64,000 nt of DNA, taken from positions 268,501-332,500 of the forward strand of contig CM036255.1 of the NCBI GenBank assembly GCA_020698575.1. The letters run 5' to 3'. The notes under the pieces were generated by a model, which did no database searches, had not been told where the DNA came from, and worked only from the letters and a program-made list of their open reading frames with translations. Below, piece after piece: positions 21,501 to 31,110 of this stretch (positions within the stretch are counted from its first letter, which is position 1; each line of letters opens with the position of its first letter). The translations under genes and the position numbers were made by a program. This DNA is from Bostrychus sinensis. Its lineage: Eukaryota; Chordata; Actinopteri; Gobiiformes; Eleotridae.

Positions 21501-22890
21501 GTGCTAAAGCTACCGGTAAGAGGTATGTTTGGCCATCTACTGTAAGATAAACATCAGCTGTTGGGTACTCTTTAACATCCCCATGTACACAACTAATGTT
21601 GGATGTAATTTCACTCCACAGTTCCCTTGGCACTAGGCTGGACAACACCACTGTCTGCAAACTCCCAGAATCTAAAAGGGCCTCTTCACGCTGACCATTG
21701 ACCAATACTGAGATAGTTTTAACTTCCCTCTGTTTATGATTTTGATTCGCTGGTCTGGGCACCGTGCATAACAATGATGGTTTTGGCTGCCTATTAGCGG
21801 GACAGGTATACTGTGTGTGACCTAATTCATTACACTGATAACACTGTGTATCTGCTCTAGGTCTGGTAAATCTGCTTGATCCTCTACTACCACTTAAGTA
21901 AGATCTACTTTGATACTGACCACCCCTTTCACCCCCCTTTGCCTTACTGCTGGAGGTGAAATAGCTGTCACGGCCAAACGAGGGTCTCCCGCTTCCCTCT
22001 CTAGCTGATGTAAAGACTTCTGCTAGGCGAGCAGCCTCCTCTGCAGACTTGGGGTCCCGTTCTCGAATCCACACCTCCAGCTCAGGATTCACCATTCTTA
22101 AGAATTGCTCCAGAATCAGCAACTCTGAAATGTCTTTTATAGAAGATGTTTCTGGCCTGACCCATCTATTAAAAAGGTCCTTGAGGCGTACATAAAGCTC
22201 ACGTGGGGTCTCTCCTAGATTTATGTCCAATGAGCGAAATCGTCTCCGGTAAGTATCTGTGGTTATTTCATATTTGGCCAAAATAGCTTCTTTGACCTTC
22301 TTATAGTCCTCTGTGTCTGTTATGTCCATTAGAACATACGCACTACGTGCTTTCCCTGTGAGAAGAGGAACCAATTGAATTGCCCATTCCTCTCTAGGCC
22401 ACCGACAAACAGCTGCCATTCTTTCAAAGGTTGTTAGATAATGTTCAATATCATCCTCTGGAGCCAAGGGCGTCAACTTTGGTTCTCGGTGAATATGTGG
22501 TGGCATTGGGTCAGTCCGGCTATACTGGGTGGGTTCATCTTCCTGGTCATCCTCATCATATTCCCGATGTTCTGGTCTGCATTCCTGGTCCTGCGTCAGT
22601 CGATTCACCTGTGCCTGAATATGCTGGAACTGTTGCTGCATACTCCGCCAACGCTGGTCCACTTGTGTTGCCTCTTTATCTCTCTGTTCATCTCTGATCG
22701 CTTGTGCCCGAACCAGAGATTTGACCATATTTGTCAGTTCATCAAGTTTATTTGGATTACTGGCAACAGAAGGCACCTGCACAGCAACAGAAGCACTGTG
22801 CTTGTCTGCAGAGGAACATGGCTCCCCATTATCTGGCTCCTCATGAGGCATCTTCTTTGTAGTTCCTCTGGTTACTTGTTGTTTGCTCAT
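18520..22890 (-). CDS. Gmr1-type gypsy gag-pol polyprotein (gag-PR-IN-RT-RH)
   Basis: 1456 codons in one frame. Gag: coiled N-terminus (~50-105), SCAN-like capsid (~170-290, with RRRFRSLDINLGETPRELY), zinc knuckle CX2CX4HX4C at 350-363. Protease: LLDSGS at ~407. Integrase: zinc-binding H658, H665, C695, C698; catalytic D727, D786, E822 (35 residues between the last two) and the GPY module at ~961. RT: finger at ~1060-1140, LDLSKGYWQ, YLDD at 1228-1231. RNase H: TDAS (D1379), E1418, D1445. The frame stops eleven codons after D1445 in out-of-frame residues: the end of RNase H is deleted, and the normal terminal codons follow in another frame. The start is the first ATG after the PBS. The copy is probably defective in RNase H but otherwise intact. 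Confidence 0.93.
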   Translation of the reverse strand: MSKQQVTRGTTKKMPHEEPDNGEPCSSADKHSASVAVQVPSVASNPNKLDELTNMVKSLVRAQAIRDEQRDKEATQVDQRWRSMQQQFQHIQAQVNRLTQDQECRPEHREYDEDDQEDEPTQYSRTDPMPPHIHREPKLTPLAPEDDIEHYLTTFERMAAVCRWPREEWAIQLVPLLTGKARSAYVLMDITDTEDYKKVKEAILAKYEITTDTYRRRFRSLDINLGETPRELYVRLKDLFNRWVRPETSSIKDISELLILEQFLRMVNPELEVWIRERDPKSAEEAARLAEVFTSAREGSGRPSFGRDSYFTSSSKAKGGERGGQYQSRSYLSGSRGSSRFTRPRADTQCYQCNELGHTQYTCPANRQPKPSLLCTVPRPANQNHKQREVKTISVLVNGQREEALLDSGSLQTVVLSSLVPRELWSEITSNISCVHGDVKEYPTADVYLTVDGQTYLLPVALAPKLPYAVILGNDIPTLLNLIQAQGNNQLIIEPNEKGVAEGPFQETKVEPESQATATECNVVTTRAGKARNSLEELPFYDSELETGPVKQSKSRLQRRRDKCFASARNQNEDITIPNESLDLQIPADIAKLQREDPKLEPWFHKVSEVESEKWDKADCLAEFIYVIKNGILYQRQGKVEALALPQSLTQKVMELGHSIPWAGHLAFQKSLNRVARRFVWPGMYTQMKDFCATCKMCQITSPRGVAQAQLQPLPVISTPFDRIGMDVVGPLERTSSGNRYILVICDYATRYPEAFALRSVKARQVANCLIQLFSRVGIPREVLTDCGTNFMSKLLQQVYKLLGIKGIKTTPYHPQTDGLVERFNQTLKNMLRKFVSQTGSDWDQWLPYLLFSYREVPQASTGFSPFELLYGHHVRGPLDLMREHWETPTVEQENVVEYVLKMRQRLEEMTALAQEHMRAAQTNQKTWYDKKARDRTLQPGQQVLLLLPSGESKLLARWQGPYRITKRLSNVTYELFMHNKLKKHQCFHVNLLKVFREPSQQSVQQQLFIRAIEGDEEEGEQSLPTNIKESNSVDVLHLHPDQQREVEKLIDPELFQEKPGFTTLVHHKVHLREGVCPRRKCYRIPERLVLKLKEEIDLMLQLGIIEVSTSEWCSPIVLVPKKDGSLRFCIDFRYLNAVSKFESYPMPRIDELLERVGKAKFITTLDLSKGYWQLALAPETKELTAFSTPYGLFQFKVMPFGLQGAPATFQRLMDLVLREVSQFAAAYLDDVVIFSQSWREHMVHLQQVLHLIKDAGLTINPGKCAFAQKEVEYLGHVVGQGVLKPRVGKVDAIHSYPVPTTKKKVRAFLGLVGWYSKFIPHFADRAAVLTDLTKAVAPNKIKWTEQCERAFNDLKKAITTGSVLHSPDFSQQFILQTDASGVGLGAVLLQEVEGERRPLLFLSRKLLDRETRYSTVEKECLALKWSIEALRYYLLGRQFVLETDHHGGRLPLKST

Positions 22891-22903
22891 TTTCTGATGG
22901 CGT

Positions 22904-22920
22904 GTTTACTTCTGACACCA
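22904..22920 (-). other. primer binding site
   Basis: TGGTGTCAGAAGTAAAC on the minus strand, two bases after the LTR end ...GCCGACA. The TGG start pairs with a tRNA CCA end. The cognate tRNA cannot be named with certainty from this. Confidence 0.75.
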
Positions 22921-22922
22921 AA

Positions 22923-23759
22923 TGTCGGCTGCCGAGCGGTCTCTGAGGCTCTTTTTAGGTTACATAAAACCCATCGTACAGTAACTTTCCAAAAAAAGAC
23001 TTTATTCCAATAAGGCAGTCATCATATTCAACAGCAAACAACATCATCATCTGGACTACAACACTGGTCCCACTTTTAAAAGGGCTCGTGGCCTCCAATT
23101 GGATGGCCTCTACCATCTGCTGAGGGTAAGTATACAATCCTTCCCCCATCATATTACAACAAACAATTATGTTTTATAATATTTACATATATACATTCAC
23201 CAATTAGACACATACAAGCCCACAAGCGTACAATCCTCTCCTTTTTATCCATTACAAAAATATACCCCCTTTAATACCCAATACCAACACCCCTGTAAAA
23301 TTTTCCTCTGGATGTCTTCCCCCCTGGAACTAATAAAACCAGCGCAAATCCCTGGGGAGCGCTTTTAGCCAGACACCACCAGGAAGACAACACCTATGCA
23401 CCACAGGAGGAGACCGGACCAACTGGTAAGTTTTCCCATGTTCTTTTGTACAGCACTTTAGACCCATCACCTGGCGTAAAGTAACAAATACCCCCATACC
23501 TTAATTACACAGTCAGATCTTACGGCGTGTATCTTTACAGAGCTACTGACGCCAAATGGCCCGGCGTCTCACAAGGACCCTACCTCGCCGCCAACTGTGT
23601 GAACCGCCTACAACCCCACCGGCTATGAAGACTTTTTTTTTTACAAATACATTTCATATATAATAAAAGTGTCCATACGTATATCTTGTGTCATGTATAT
23701 TATTTACATTGTATTATGAGCACCCACTCAAATCGGGTGCCAGTGCTTCCACTGTCACA
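22923..23759 (-). repeat. 5' LTR, complete (837 bp)
   Basis: Minus strand TGTGACAGTGG ... GCAGCCGACA, with TG...CA ends, directly followed by the PBS. The 27 bp at its 3' end (plus 22923-22949) have no counterpart in the other LTR. Confidence 0.9.
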
Positions 23760-23841
23760 GACACTAACGCGGGTATATATGAGGCGGGAATCATCACAGT
23801 ATACCCACTACAAAAATGTAGACTACACCACTGTTACTGCC

Positions 23842-25310
23842 CCACACATTCTTTAGCGTTTATTCATAATATTCACTCTCACTCTCTAAGAATTGACACG
23901 ATCTACTGGATGAGAAATGAAATCTTAATCTTAATATCAAAATCAAGAAGCTTGATGTAAAATGTTGTCAGAAATCTGACATTGTTTTAAGTGAAATTAA
24001 AAAGTTTACCTCCAGTTTCGGATAATCTTGCCTTCATTTGACAGAGGGTCAGTTAGGAAAAGCGTCTTCTCTAGGTTGTTGACAACCTAAGAATGTTTAG
24101 TGCTATTTATGTTAATCTATCAGACTGAAAGAGGTGTGCAGTATCAACAGTCAGCTGATATGTCTATGCATGATGCATTCTGCAATGACAAAGTTAACTA
24201 CATACCACTAAAATCCAATGGGTGCCTACATTAAGAGGACAGATCCACTTTTTCTCTTTTTCTTCTTTTTCATCAGAGGAATTAATGTTGTTTGAACCTT
24301 ATTATGTTTACAATCAAAAGACACTTTTTCCTAGCGTATATGTGAACAAATAATCAAAATTACCTTTCTCAGAGCCTCAAAACACCATTTACAAACAGAC
24401 TTGATGCTACCACAGCACTGAGATGATGAACAGGTTTCTATTAAAACCAAAAAAGTTTATATTACTTAATTGTTTGCGTGTAGGTGTTTAAAGTAATGAA
24501 GGAAGACGCTACTGAGAGAGTGAGAGAGAAAAAAAGCTATAGATAATTTACTACAATTATTCACTTGCCTTCTGTTTTTCAGTAAGCAGGTGTATATACG
24601 CATGTGTAAGCATGTGGGTAAGCCGAACAAATAACCAAATCCTTAACATGAACTCGGGCAAGACGAACAAATAACCAAACCCTTAACATGAACTTGCATA
24701 GGCTGAACAAAAGACCAACAGGTCAGTACTTTGTTACATTAAAACCTCGATCTTTAATGCTGTCTTTTTTGGTGCCTGCACCTTGAGGATGCTGGTGGAT
24801 GATTAACACATTTTTATACAACATCAATAGAAAATGTAAATGAACTTATCTGTTGACTATAATTGCTGGAGATTAATTAAATGATTATAATGCATGAATA
24901 ATTAATAGATTAAATTATATGTTGTAGAACAAATAAAACATCATAATAAAGACATATTTTTAATTAGAAAAAATCGTAAATGCAAAAATGTTATTTTATG
25001 TAGTAATGTCGCTTTTACTATTACTTCTCTTGGAGGGGCATCCACAATAACTGAAGGCCTCAGCAATCCATCTGTGGCCATTTGTAAGCGCGGGCTAAAA
25101 GTAAACCCAGAAATTAAAGATTAAGTTGATGTTGATTAAATTAACCATTAAACAAATGATTCCTAACTTGATTTATAATTTGCTTTTTTGTTATCAAGTA
25201 GTGAATTGAAATTTAACATAGAGTAGAACACAGCTTAGTTCTGATGTATACATTTTACTAATGTTTTTGGAACGTTACTGCTATGGTTTTAACCTTGTCC
25301 AAGTCCTGGT
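23842..25310. other. no gene seen
   Basis: AT-rich sequence. Two to three loose ~50-bp repeats at 24618-24720 (GAACAAATAACCAAA...CTTAACATGAACT). The ACCAGGACTAA motif appears once, inverted, at 25290-25320. Nothing else. Confidence 0.4.
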
Positions 25311-25316
25311 TTAGGC

Positions 25317-25445
25317 CCAAAGATTTTTTTATTTTTTATTTTTTTTATTTATTTGAATGGGACAGCGTGTATTAACTAACGGCTAGTGCCGTAAATACAC
25401 TGGATTATAGCTCAGAGCTAATTTCCATCCGTAGTCCCCAGTAAC
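25317..25445 (-). repeat. 3' end of a LINE/SINE with AT-rich tail
   Basis: On the minus strand GGGGACTACGGATGGAAATT, AGCTCTGAGCTATAATCC and CTGTCCCATTCAAATAAATA are followed by an A-rich tail. This 3' terminus is common in fish retroposons. Only the end is present, with no coding sequence. Confidence 0.5.
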
Positions 25446-26057
25446 TGAGAAGCCAATTACTGTATCTTATGTGGTGGTACTTGATGTCTAACATTTTAAA
25501 ACATGGCTATATGACTGGTTAAGTAAGAGAAGCCCATGTTGTGTGCTTTGGATCAAATACACCACATCTACTGTACCTACTGTTTACTGGTAATGGTATC
25601 AACCATCTCTTATGTGGTCAACATTGTATTTATTTTTTAAAATTGCCCCCCTCTGCATTGGCCAGTGTAACATTTTTTCCTTTGATTTCATGAACTGTGT
25701 ACGGTCCAGAAAAATCAGGCTGAATTCGTCCTATAAGAGTACAATAAATTCACTTTAACCAAATCTAAAAGTGGCCAACCCATTTAACAAGATGGTACAA
25801 TGTTAATGAGGAAAAAACAAAACTGGTTACCCCCTTTCTGTCCCAGCTTCCTCATATTGAACAGAAGCACCTCTTGTACTTGTACTGTATGTAACTCTTT
25901 TGTATTTTTTCAGTGTTTTTTTCTCGTAGGCAAGCCTCTGTTTGAGCTGTGGTTTTGAGATGTTGTCTTGAGCACTGCTATTTGCCTTCTCCATATCTTC
26001 CTTTCTTCTTTGCATGAGCGCTTTGCATGTTTCTTCTTGGGGAAAAACTATGGAAAG

Positions 26058-26123
26058 CTGAAAAAAAAAATTAATGTAGATGTAAGATTTAAATGTAATC
26101 ACTTTATCATAAAACAAATTTAC
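26058..26123 (-). other. 66-bp intron in the integrase gene
   Basis: Minus strand: CCG|GTAAATTTG ... TTTTTTTTTTCAG|CTTTCC. The long pyrimidine tract before CAG and the open frames on both sides support splicing. Confidence 0.65.
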
Positions 26124-26748
26124 CGGCACATCAACAGGGATCTCTGAGGGGAAAACTGCCTCCCTTCCATACATAATCTGGAAAGGAGTGTGTTTGGTGG
26201 AGGTATGCACTTTTGATCTCAGCGAGAACAAAGTAGCTTCCAAATATGTATCCCAATTATTTTCTTTTTCATAAGTGCCCTAAAAGACAGAGAGAGGAGC
26301 ATCATTTAGCTGTATGTGAAAGGTTCTGTGCAAAGTAGATCTTGCAGTAAGGGGGTAAAGATGTGAGAGGTAAGAGGTTGCCAGAATGTTTGATAGTTAG
26401 GAAAAAAACAACTTGCCACTTCATATTGTGATTGGTCTTTTCATCTAGACTGTTTGTCTGGGGATGATAGGCTGCCGTAACACTCTGCTCAATACCCAAG
26501 AGAGCACTGAGGGTGTTACTGAGATAAACACAGACACACACAATATATATAATTCCTGAAATTGTTTACTAATACTAAGTATTAAATAAGTATTTAAAAA
26601 GTCCCCATATCTCATTCACGAATTTGGGGAGCTATGTCTATAAATAATTGAGCATACCCATTGTGCAACTTCTGCTGCCGATTTTTTAAATGGGAATGCC
26701 TCAAACCATTTTGAAAAATAGTCAGTGGCTGTAAAAATGTATTGATAG

Positions 26749-27340
26749 TAGTGATGGGACTCGATAAAAAAAATTATCTAATTTATTACAGGTTTGGAAT
26801 TAATGAATTGCATTTTTATCAAATAGCAATATTTATTTGTCAGAAATAAAATATAGGAGCTTATTTGTATGTTGTGGCATATCTTAACTTTATTTCAAAC
26901 TAACACCGCGGTCAAACTGAGCAGGATTCAGCGTTTGTCGACCTCTGCCTCTCTCTCGTCTCTCCTCCTGTGACCTCCGCGTGGACCTGTCCTCTGTCCT
27001 TCGCATCTGAAGCAAACAGACTGCTGTGTCTTGTGTGCATCAGTGCGTCCATCAGCTGTGAGAACGATCGGAGAGACGAAGAGTGGCACCTTGAAGCAGC
27101 GTGTTTGAAAGTGAAACAAAAGTGACGTTGTGCACTGGATGCGGGGAGGCGGCCGACCTCTGCCCCACAGTTACCTGTAGTGCGCTCTGTTACTGTGTGC
27201 CAGAAACTAAGTCACTGAGAAAAGTTCCGTGTTGTCATAGACAACACGGAATAAGTGCGATTAATTGCGTTAATTTTTTTAACGCGTTAATTTCTCTGTA
27301 ATTAATTAATCATGATTAACGCGCTAAAGTCCCGGCCCTA
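26749..27340. mobile_element. hAT element, 592 bp, splitting the integrase exon
   Basis: The termini TAGTGATGGGACT and (inverted) TAGGGCCGGGACT agree at 10 of 13 positions. The flanks ATTGATAG (26741-26748) and ACTGATAG (27341-27348) form an 8-bp TSD with one mismatch. Removing it rejoins the two integrase pieces in the SYQ/YIF region. It shares short words (AGGATTCAGCGTTT) with the hAT at 32454-33429. Non-coding, with an internal palindrome of TTAACGCGTTAA type. Confidence 0.85.
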
Positions 27341-27860
27341 ACTGATAGCTATCCTCAGTTTTTGGGGAAGGTCCTGTCAGATCCATCCCCAACAGTTCCC
27401 ACATAGCAGACACTTACAAAGACAAATTATTTATCTACTTTATATCACACAGTAACAAGACACAAATTTATCTTTTCAAGAGGCCGTACAGCTGCCGAGG
27501 CCTCCCTGCTCTCTGAAACTTGTCACATTCTGAGACCTTTAAGAAAATGATTATTATGATAAATATGATATGAAGTCAATTTCTGGAGGATCAATACATA
27601 ATAGCTCAAAACACACCAATTTGTTTATATAAACATTCATGCCATGCCCAGCAAAACCTGGAGCACATGGCATGGTGTGACTGGATTATCCCTGTGTGAC
27701 CCCAATTGCAGAGAAGTGAAACTCCTGAAAAAGTTTCCAGGCCTCTTCTCTGGTTTCAATAGCCCTTCACTTCGCCAAGAAAAGCTCTCCTTCTGTTGTA
27801 AACATTCATAAAAAGTCAAAAGAGACAAAAAGCCAAAATATGAATGAAACTTTAACAAGA

Positions 27861-28690
27861 TACTTTTAAATTTAATTTTTGGTACTTTGAATACCCCTCT
27901 GGATATTATTTTAGTTGGAGGTACGGTAAGTCATATAATGCCTAACACAAGAGGACAGTTCAATCATGGTATAAGTTTAAAACATGTGGGCAGTGGCAGT
28001 GAATCGAACAGTAGCTTCTTCATATTTTTATAATCTAATGTCTATAATCTAATGCAACTTGGCCAGATGTAAAAATTAAAATTGAAAGTGTTTAAAACGT
28101 TGCCACTCACATGCTAAATGTTTGTGTCAAGGGCTGAGAATCTATGCTGCGATATGGTCCTTTCTCAAGTAGATGCCATGACATTTAAATGTTTAAGTGA
28201 TAGAGCACTTACGCTGTTTTTTTTAACTTTATTTACCATTCATTTTGGAAAAAGACAGAGTGATATTGTGATGTGACAGTTCATGCTTTGATTTATATAT
28301 CTCGATTTGCATCCACTAGATTCTAAGTCCTTGATATAATATAGCATTTTCGACATCACGTTTTTACTATAACCTAACATAAATATTATGTTGAATTGAT
28401 GGTGTGTACGTGCAAATATTTACACGTTAAAGAGCTAAATAAACCAGTATAGTCTTTGGAATGAAAAACAACACTTAGAGGAAAGTTTTCCTTCTGTCAA
28501 GTAGCTCAATTCGATGGGCGAGGGGGGAAAAGCATGAGGGAGCACAACTCGACAAGTAGCTCAGATCGACAGGACACTGCCAAGACACTAATGGCTTGCT
28601 GTCCAAAAGCCCAGGGGCGGCTCAACAGTGATAAGAGCACGGCTGTCCGCATAGAGGTCACAGAGGTCTGTATTTACTGATGTTTACTGT
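27861..28690. other. no gene seen
   Basis: AT-rich sequence without long frames or repeats I can name. Confidence 0.35.
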
Positions 28691-28701
28691 AGCCTATAGG
28701 G

Positions 28702-28815
28702 TTAAACCAGGACTAAACCAGGTCTAAACCTGTTACATCAGGACTAAACCGGATCTAGACCAGGACTAAACCAGGGCTAAACTGGGTCTAGACCAGGACT
28801 AAACCAGGTCTATTT
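28702..28815 (+). repeat. ACCAGGACTAA-family repeat, locus 4 (best preserved)
   Basis: Ten or so units: ACCAGGACTAA, ACCAGGTCTAA, ATCAGGACTAA, ACCGGATCTAG, ACCAGGACTAA, ACCAGGGCTAA, ACTGGGTCTAG and so on, at an 11-bp period with one insertion. This locus defines the consensus. Confidence 0.75.
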
Positions 28816-29130
28816 TTAAAGTAATATTGAAGACATTACAAAGACTAGTCTTATTTATTGATAACTTGTATGAGTGAGCAAGTCTCATGCTTCATACTGA
28901 ACATTCAGGCTTAACAATAACATTAGGTTGGGCGATAACACAGTCCACTTCCACACCATTTTTTTAAAAGGTAATTAAATAGAGTTGCTCAAATACTTGC
29001 CTGCACTTGGAATTTACTGTTATATGTTATTTCTGATTCAAATAATGTAGTAGCTTTGATTTTTAGAATTGCTTATTGTTTTTATTTATAACTACAATGT
29101 TTTCTTTTTATTTACAAATTTCCACTTGCC

Positions 29131-29735
29131 ATGGCAATCGCATTTAATGTTATCCTGGCTGCCGGTGACATCCAAAAGATCATCATTTCTGAAAAACAAC
29201 TTAATGTTGACGTGCTGAAAGATGTGGAACCACATCATTCACTCAGAAGCTCCTGTCTGTGAGATGCTGGGCAAGTGGCCAGCCCTTTCCACCAGAAATC
29301 AGGTTTGTTTTACCGTCCTCTTTACAAATAAAATGGCAGTTAGTATTTGGATCATATTAATGTAAATAATCACTTTGTGTGCTAAGGTCTTGGCAGAATT
29401 CACTTCTGGATGAAATCTGGGGTCTGCAGATCTGCGGAGTTTTACGCAGTACTGGACTCACACTCTACATGTTTGATTGAATTTTTTCAGAAGAAAAGAG
29501 GAAATCAGAAGACATTTTTTGTCAAGTTTATTCAAAGGTAATTATGTTAAGTATTAAAATTTCAGAGTCATGAATTGATTGTTATCCTCATTATTTTTTT
29601 TGTTTTTGTTTTTTGTACAGACGACAGATGTAACGTGTATGCACTGCAGTTCTTTGTGGTCTTCTGGTCCCTCCAGGGGGATGACTTTGAAGACTTTAAG
29701 GATGTGTTTTGTAAGTCTGTCTTTTGCTTTTTACA
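29131..29735 (+). pseudogene. possible exon remnants of an unknown gene
   Basis: Three stretches look exon-like. From ATG 29131, about 33 codons read MAIAFNVILAAGDIQKIIIS and on to a stop, followed by CAG|GTTTGT. A second piece, KKRGNQKTFFVKFIQR, ends in AAAG|GTAATT near 29538. A third begins after TTTGTACAG at ~29620 and ends TTTT|GTAAGT at ~29711, reading DDRCNVYALQFFVVFWSLQGD. The order and splice signals suggest an old multi-exon gene, but frames are broken and I recognise no domain. Confidence 0.25.
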
Positions 29736-30641
29736 GTTTCCAAAACTTAATAATAATAAATAATAGAATGCTATGATTGGCAAATCTTATATTATTCTCA
29801 GTAAAACCTTAACATATCATAACGTAGCAGTTGTTAAAAGTATACACTTTTTATTAAAATCCATAGCATATCAATCAATCATGTGACTGCATTAAAACAG
29901 ACATGGCATCTGTCTGTCTTTTCCTCTCAGGGTAACACTTATCAGTAACATTTCTGGCCTTTTGTTGCCCCTTTGCTGACTTGAAATGTAATGACATGAT
30001 TTTTTTTTTTTTTTCCCTCTAAAATACATTTTTTTGACATCAAAAATTCAAAAGGCGGTGGCTTAAAAATTATTTAGAGCTAGAGTCTTACTGTAAATGA
30101 GAAAAATGTCAGTTATGAACCAAAGTTTATGAATGTAGTAATTATAGGCATCTATAGGCATATATTTTGCATATTGTGACATCATTATCAGGCGGAAGTG
30201 CTGAATTATTTTCAGTAAATACAAGAAATTAAATATGTTTGAACTTTTTTTTTGTCTTTTTCTCCAATTAATAAATGAGTAGAAACCAGGTATTCACTAA
30301 ACCAACATTAGTAAACTATAACTATAACCTCTAATGTCCCATAACTAGTAAAATGTGAGGAAAGAGAACTGCAGAATTTAAACATTCTGCATTTGCATCT
30401 GCAAATTTGTCATGGCCTGGCCAGCAGGTTCATCAAACTGCTGTATCCACGCCTGATAAACTTCCTCCTCTCTCAGGCGTTCCCAGTCTCATCAGTGCTG
30501 TTGCTAGTCCTGTTTATACTTGCCACGCTGCTCCCACCGCGCCCTCAGCAACACCCACGCCTTTCTCTTCTCCCACCTCTGCCTCTTCTGCGGGGAAAAG
30601 TGCGTGAATGAACGGGTGGTGCTTGGTGTACATTTATTTCA

Positions 30642-31110
30642 CTCAAAACCGCACTGTTCCCGAGTTCACTCTCGGTACTGCGGCTGCGGAGACTCCGTGC
30701 TGTGCCGCCTCCACGGGAGAAAGTCACGGGACGAACTACAGCCCCGCGGGCACATCTTCCCGACCTCACATTCACTCTCGGGGCCAGAGTAACTAAGTGC
30801 ACGCCTGCCTCTGTCACCTACAGTGGGCAGAGTGACGCAGAAACGCCGTGTGCAGTGACTGTGAGCACAGGGGCGTAGCCAGGATTTTTTTACTGGGGGG
30901 GCCAGCCGGGTCCTGTCATTCTACTGTGGTGGCACATGGCAGATTATTATTATAGGACTAATACAAAAAATGTGAATTATCTTCTGTTCTGTTCTGAAGC
31001 CAGTTATTTGGATGGTTTGAGGAAGTTAGGAGATGAGCCCTGATGTGTGCAGCTCACAGAAGAGAAAGTTGTGATTCACAGAGGTTGAGTATGTAACAAA
31101 TTTACAGGGG
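30642..31110. repeat. duplicated block A, copy 1
   Basis: 469 bp nearly identical to 31783-32251. Contains GC-rich sequence (piggyBac-like host sequence) followed by TGTGAGCA and the left terminus of the 32-kb hAT (CAGGGGCGTAGCCAGG at 30869) plus 240 bp of its interior. Confidence 0.9.

Larger units (their letters stand above)
17670..23759 (-). mobile_element. Gmr1-type Ty3/gypsy LTR retrotransposon, very young copy
   Basis: About 6.1 kb on the minus strand: 5' LTR (22923-23759), PBS, one gag-pol frame (18520-22890), PPT and 3' LTR (17670-18480). The LTRs differ over their ~810 shared bases only by one T in a homopolymer (11 versus 10), so insertion was very recent. Integrase precedes reverse transcriptase, the order that defines the Gmr1 group of deuterostome gypsy elements. 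Breaks: the RNase H end is deleted, and the 3' LTR lacks the last 27 bp present in the 5' LTR, which removes the terminal TGT and any TSD. The element sits inside a hAT. It has no envelope frame. Confidence 0.93.
16449..23833. mobile_element. hAT element with perfect 8-bp TSD, carrying a gypsy insertion
   Basis: Left terminus CAGAAGTGTAGTCTAC and right terminus (inverted) CAGTGGTGTAGTCTAC, identical at 14 of 16. Both sides are flanked by TTACTGCC (16441-16448; 23834-23841), a perfect 8-bp TSD. Without the gypsy insertion the element is about 1.3 kb. Its left arm has a promoter-like GC-richer block with two ATTGGCT CCAAT boxes (about 16705-16765) and a small exon-like stretch ending in a donor (AAAAT|GTAAGTAGG, ~16955), but no transposase domain. 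It is probably a non-autonomous derivative retaining the promoter of its parent. Confidence 0.9.
25640..27760 (-). pseudogene. decayed intron-containing integrase gene (gypsy/Ginger/GIN-like)
   Basis: Exon-like pieces in order on the minus strand: zinc-finger part FQEFHFSAIGGHTG (27688-27730); CDKFQRAGRPRQ (27491-27541); ELLGMDLTGPSPKTEDSY with first catalytic Asp (27345-27420), then a hAT insertion; YIFTATDYFSKWFEAFPFK (~26680-26748); AYHPQTNSLDEKTN with catalytic Glu (26415-26518); LEATLFSLRSKVHTSTKHTPF...YGREAVFPSEIP (26124-26279); a Lys-rich helix (25830-26057); and a GPY-type module DFSGPYTVHEIKGKNVTLAN (~25645-25730). The 66-bp interval 26058-26123 has a clean GT...AG intron, and other pieces start after TTTAG or CTCAG. 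The block with the second catalytic Asp is not found, so it is dead. The introns argue for a gene or a Ginger-type DNA transposon rather than an LTR element. Confidence 0.75.

Noticed and set aside
18809..22697. Many plus-strand frames within the gypsy element
   Set aside because: Shadows of the single minus-strand gag-pol frame.
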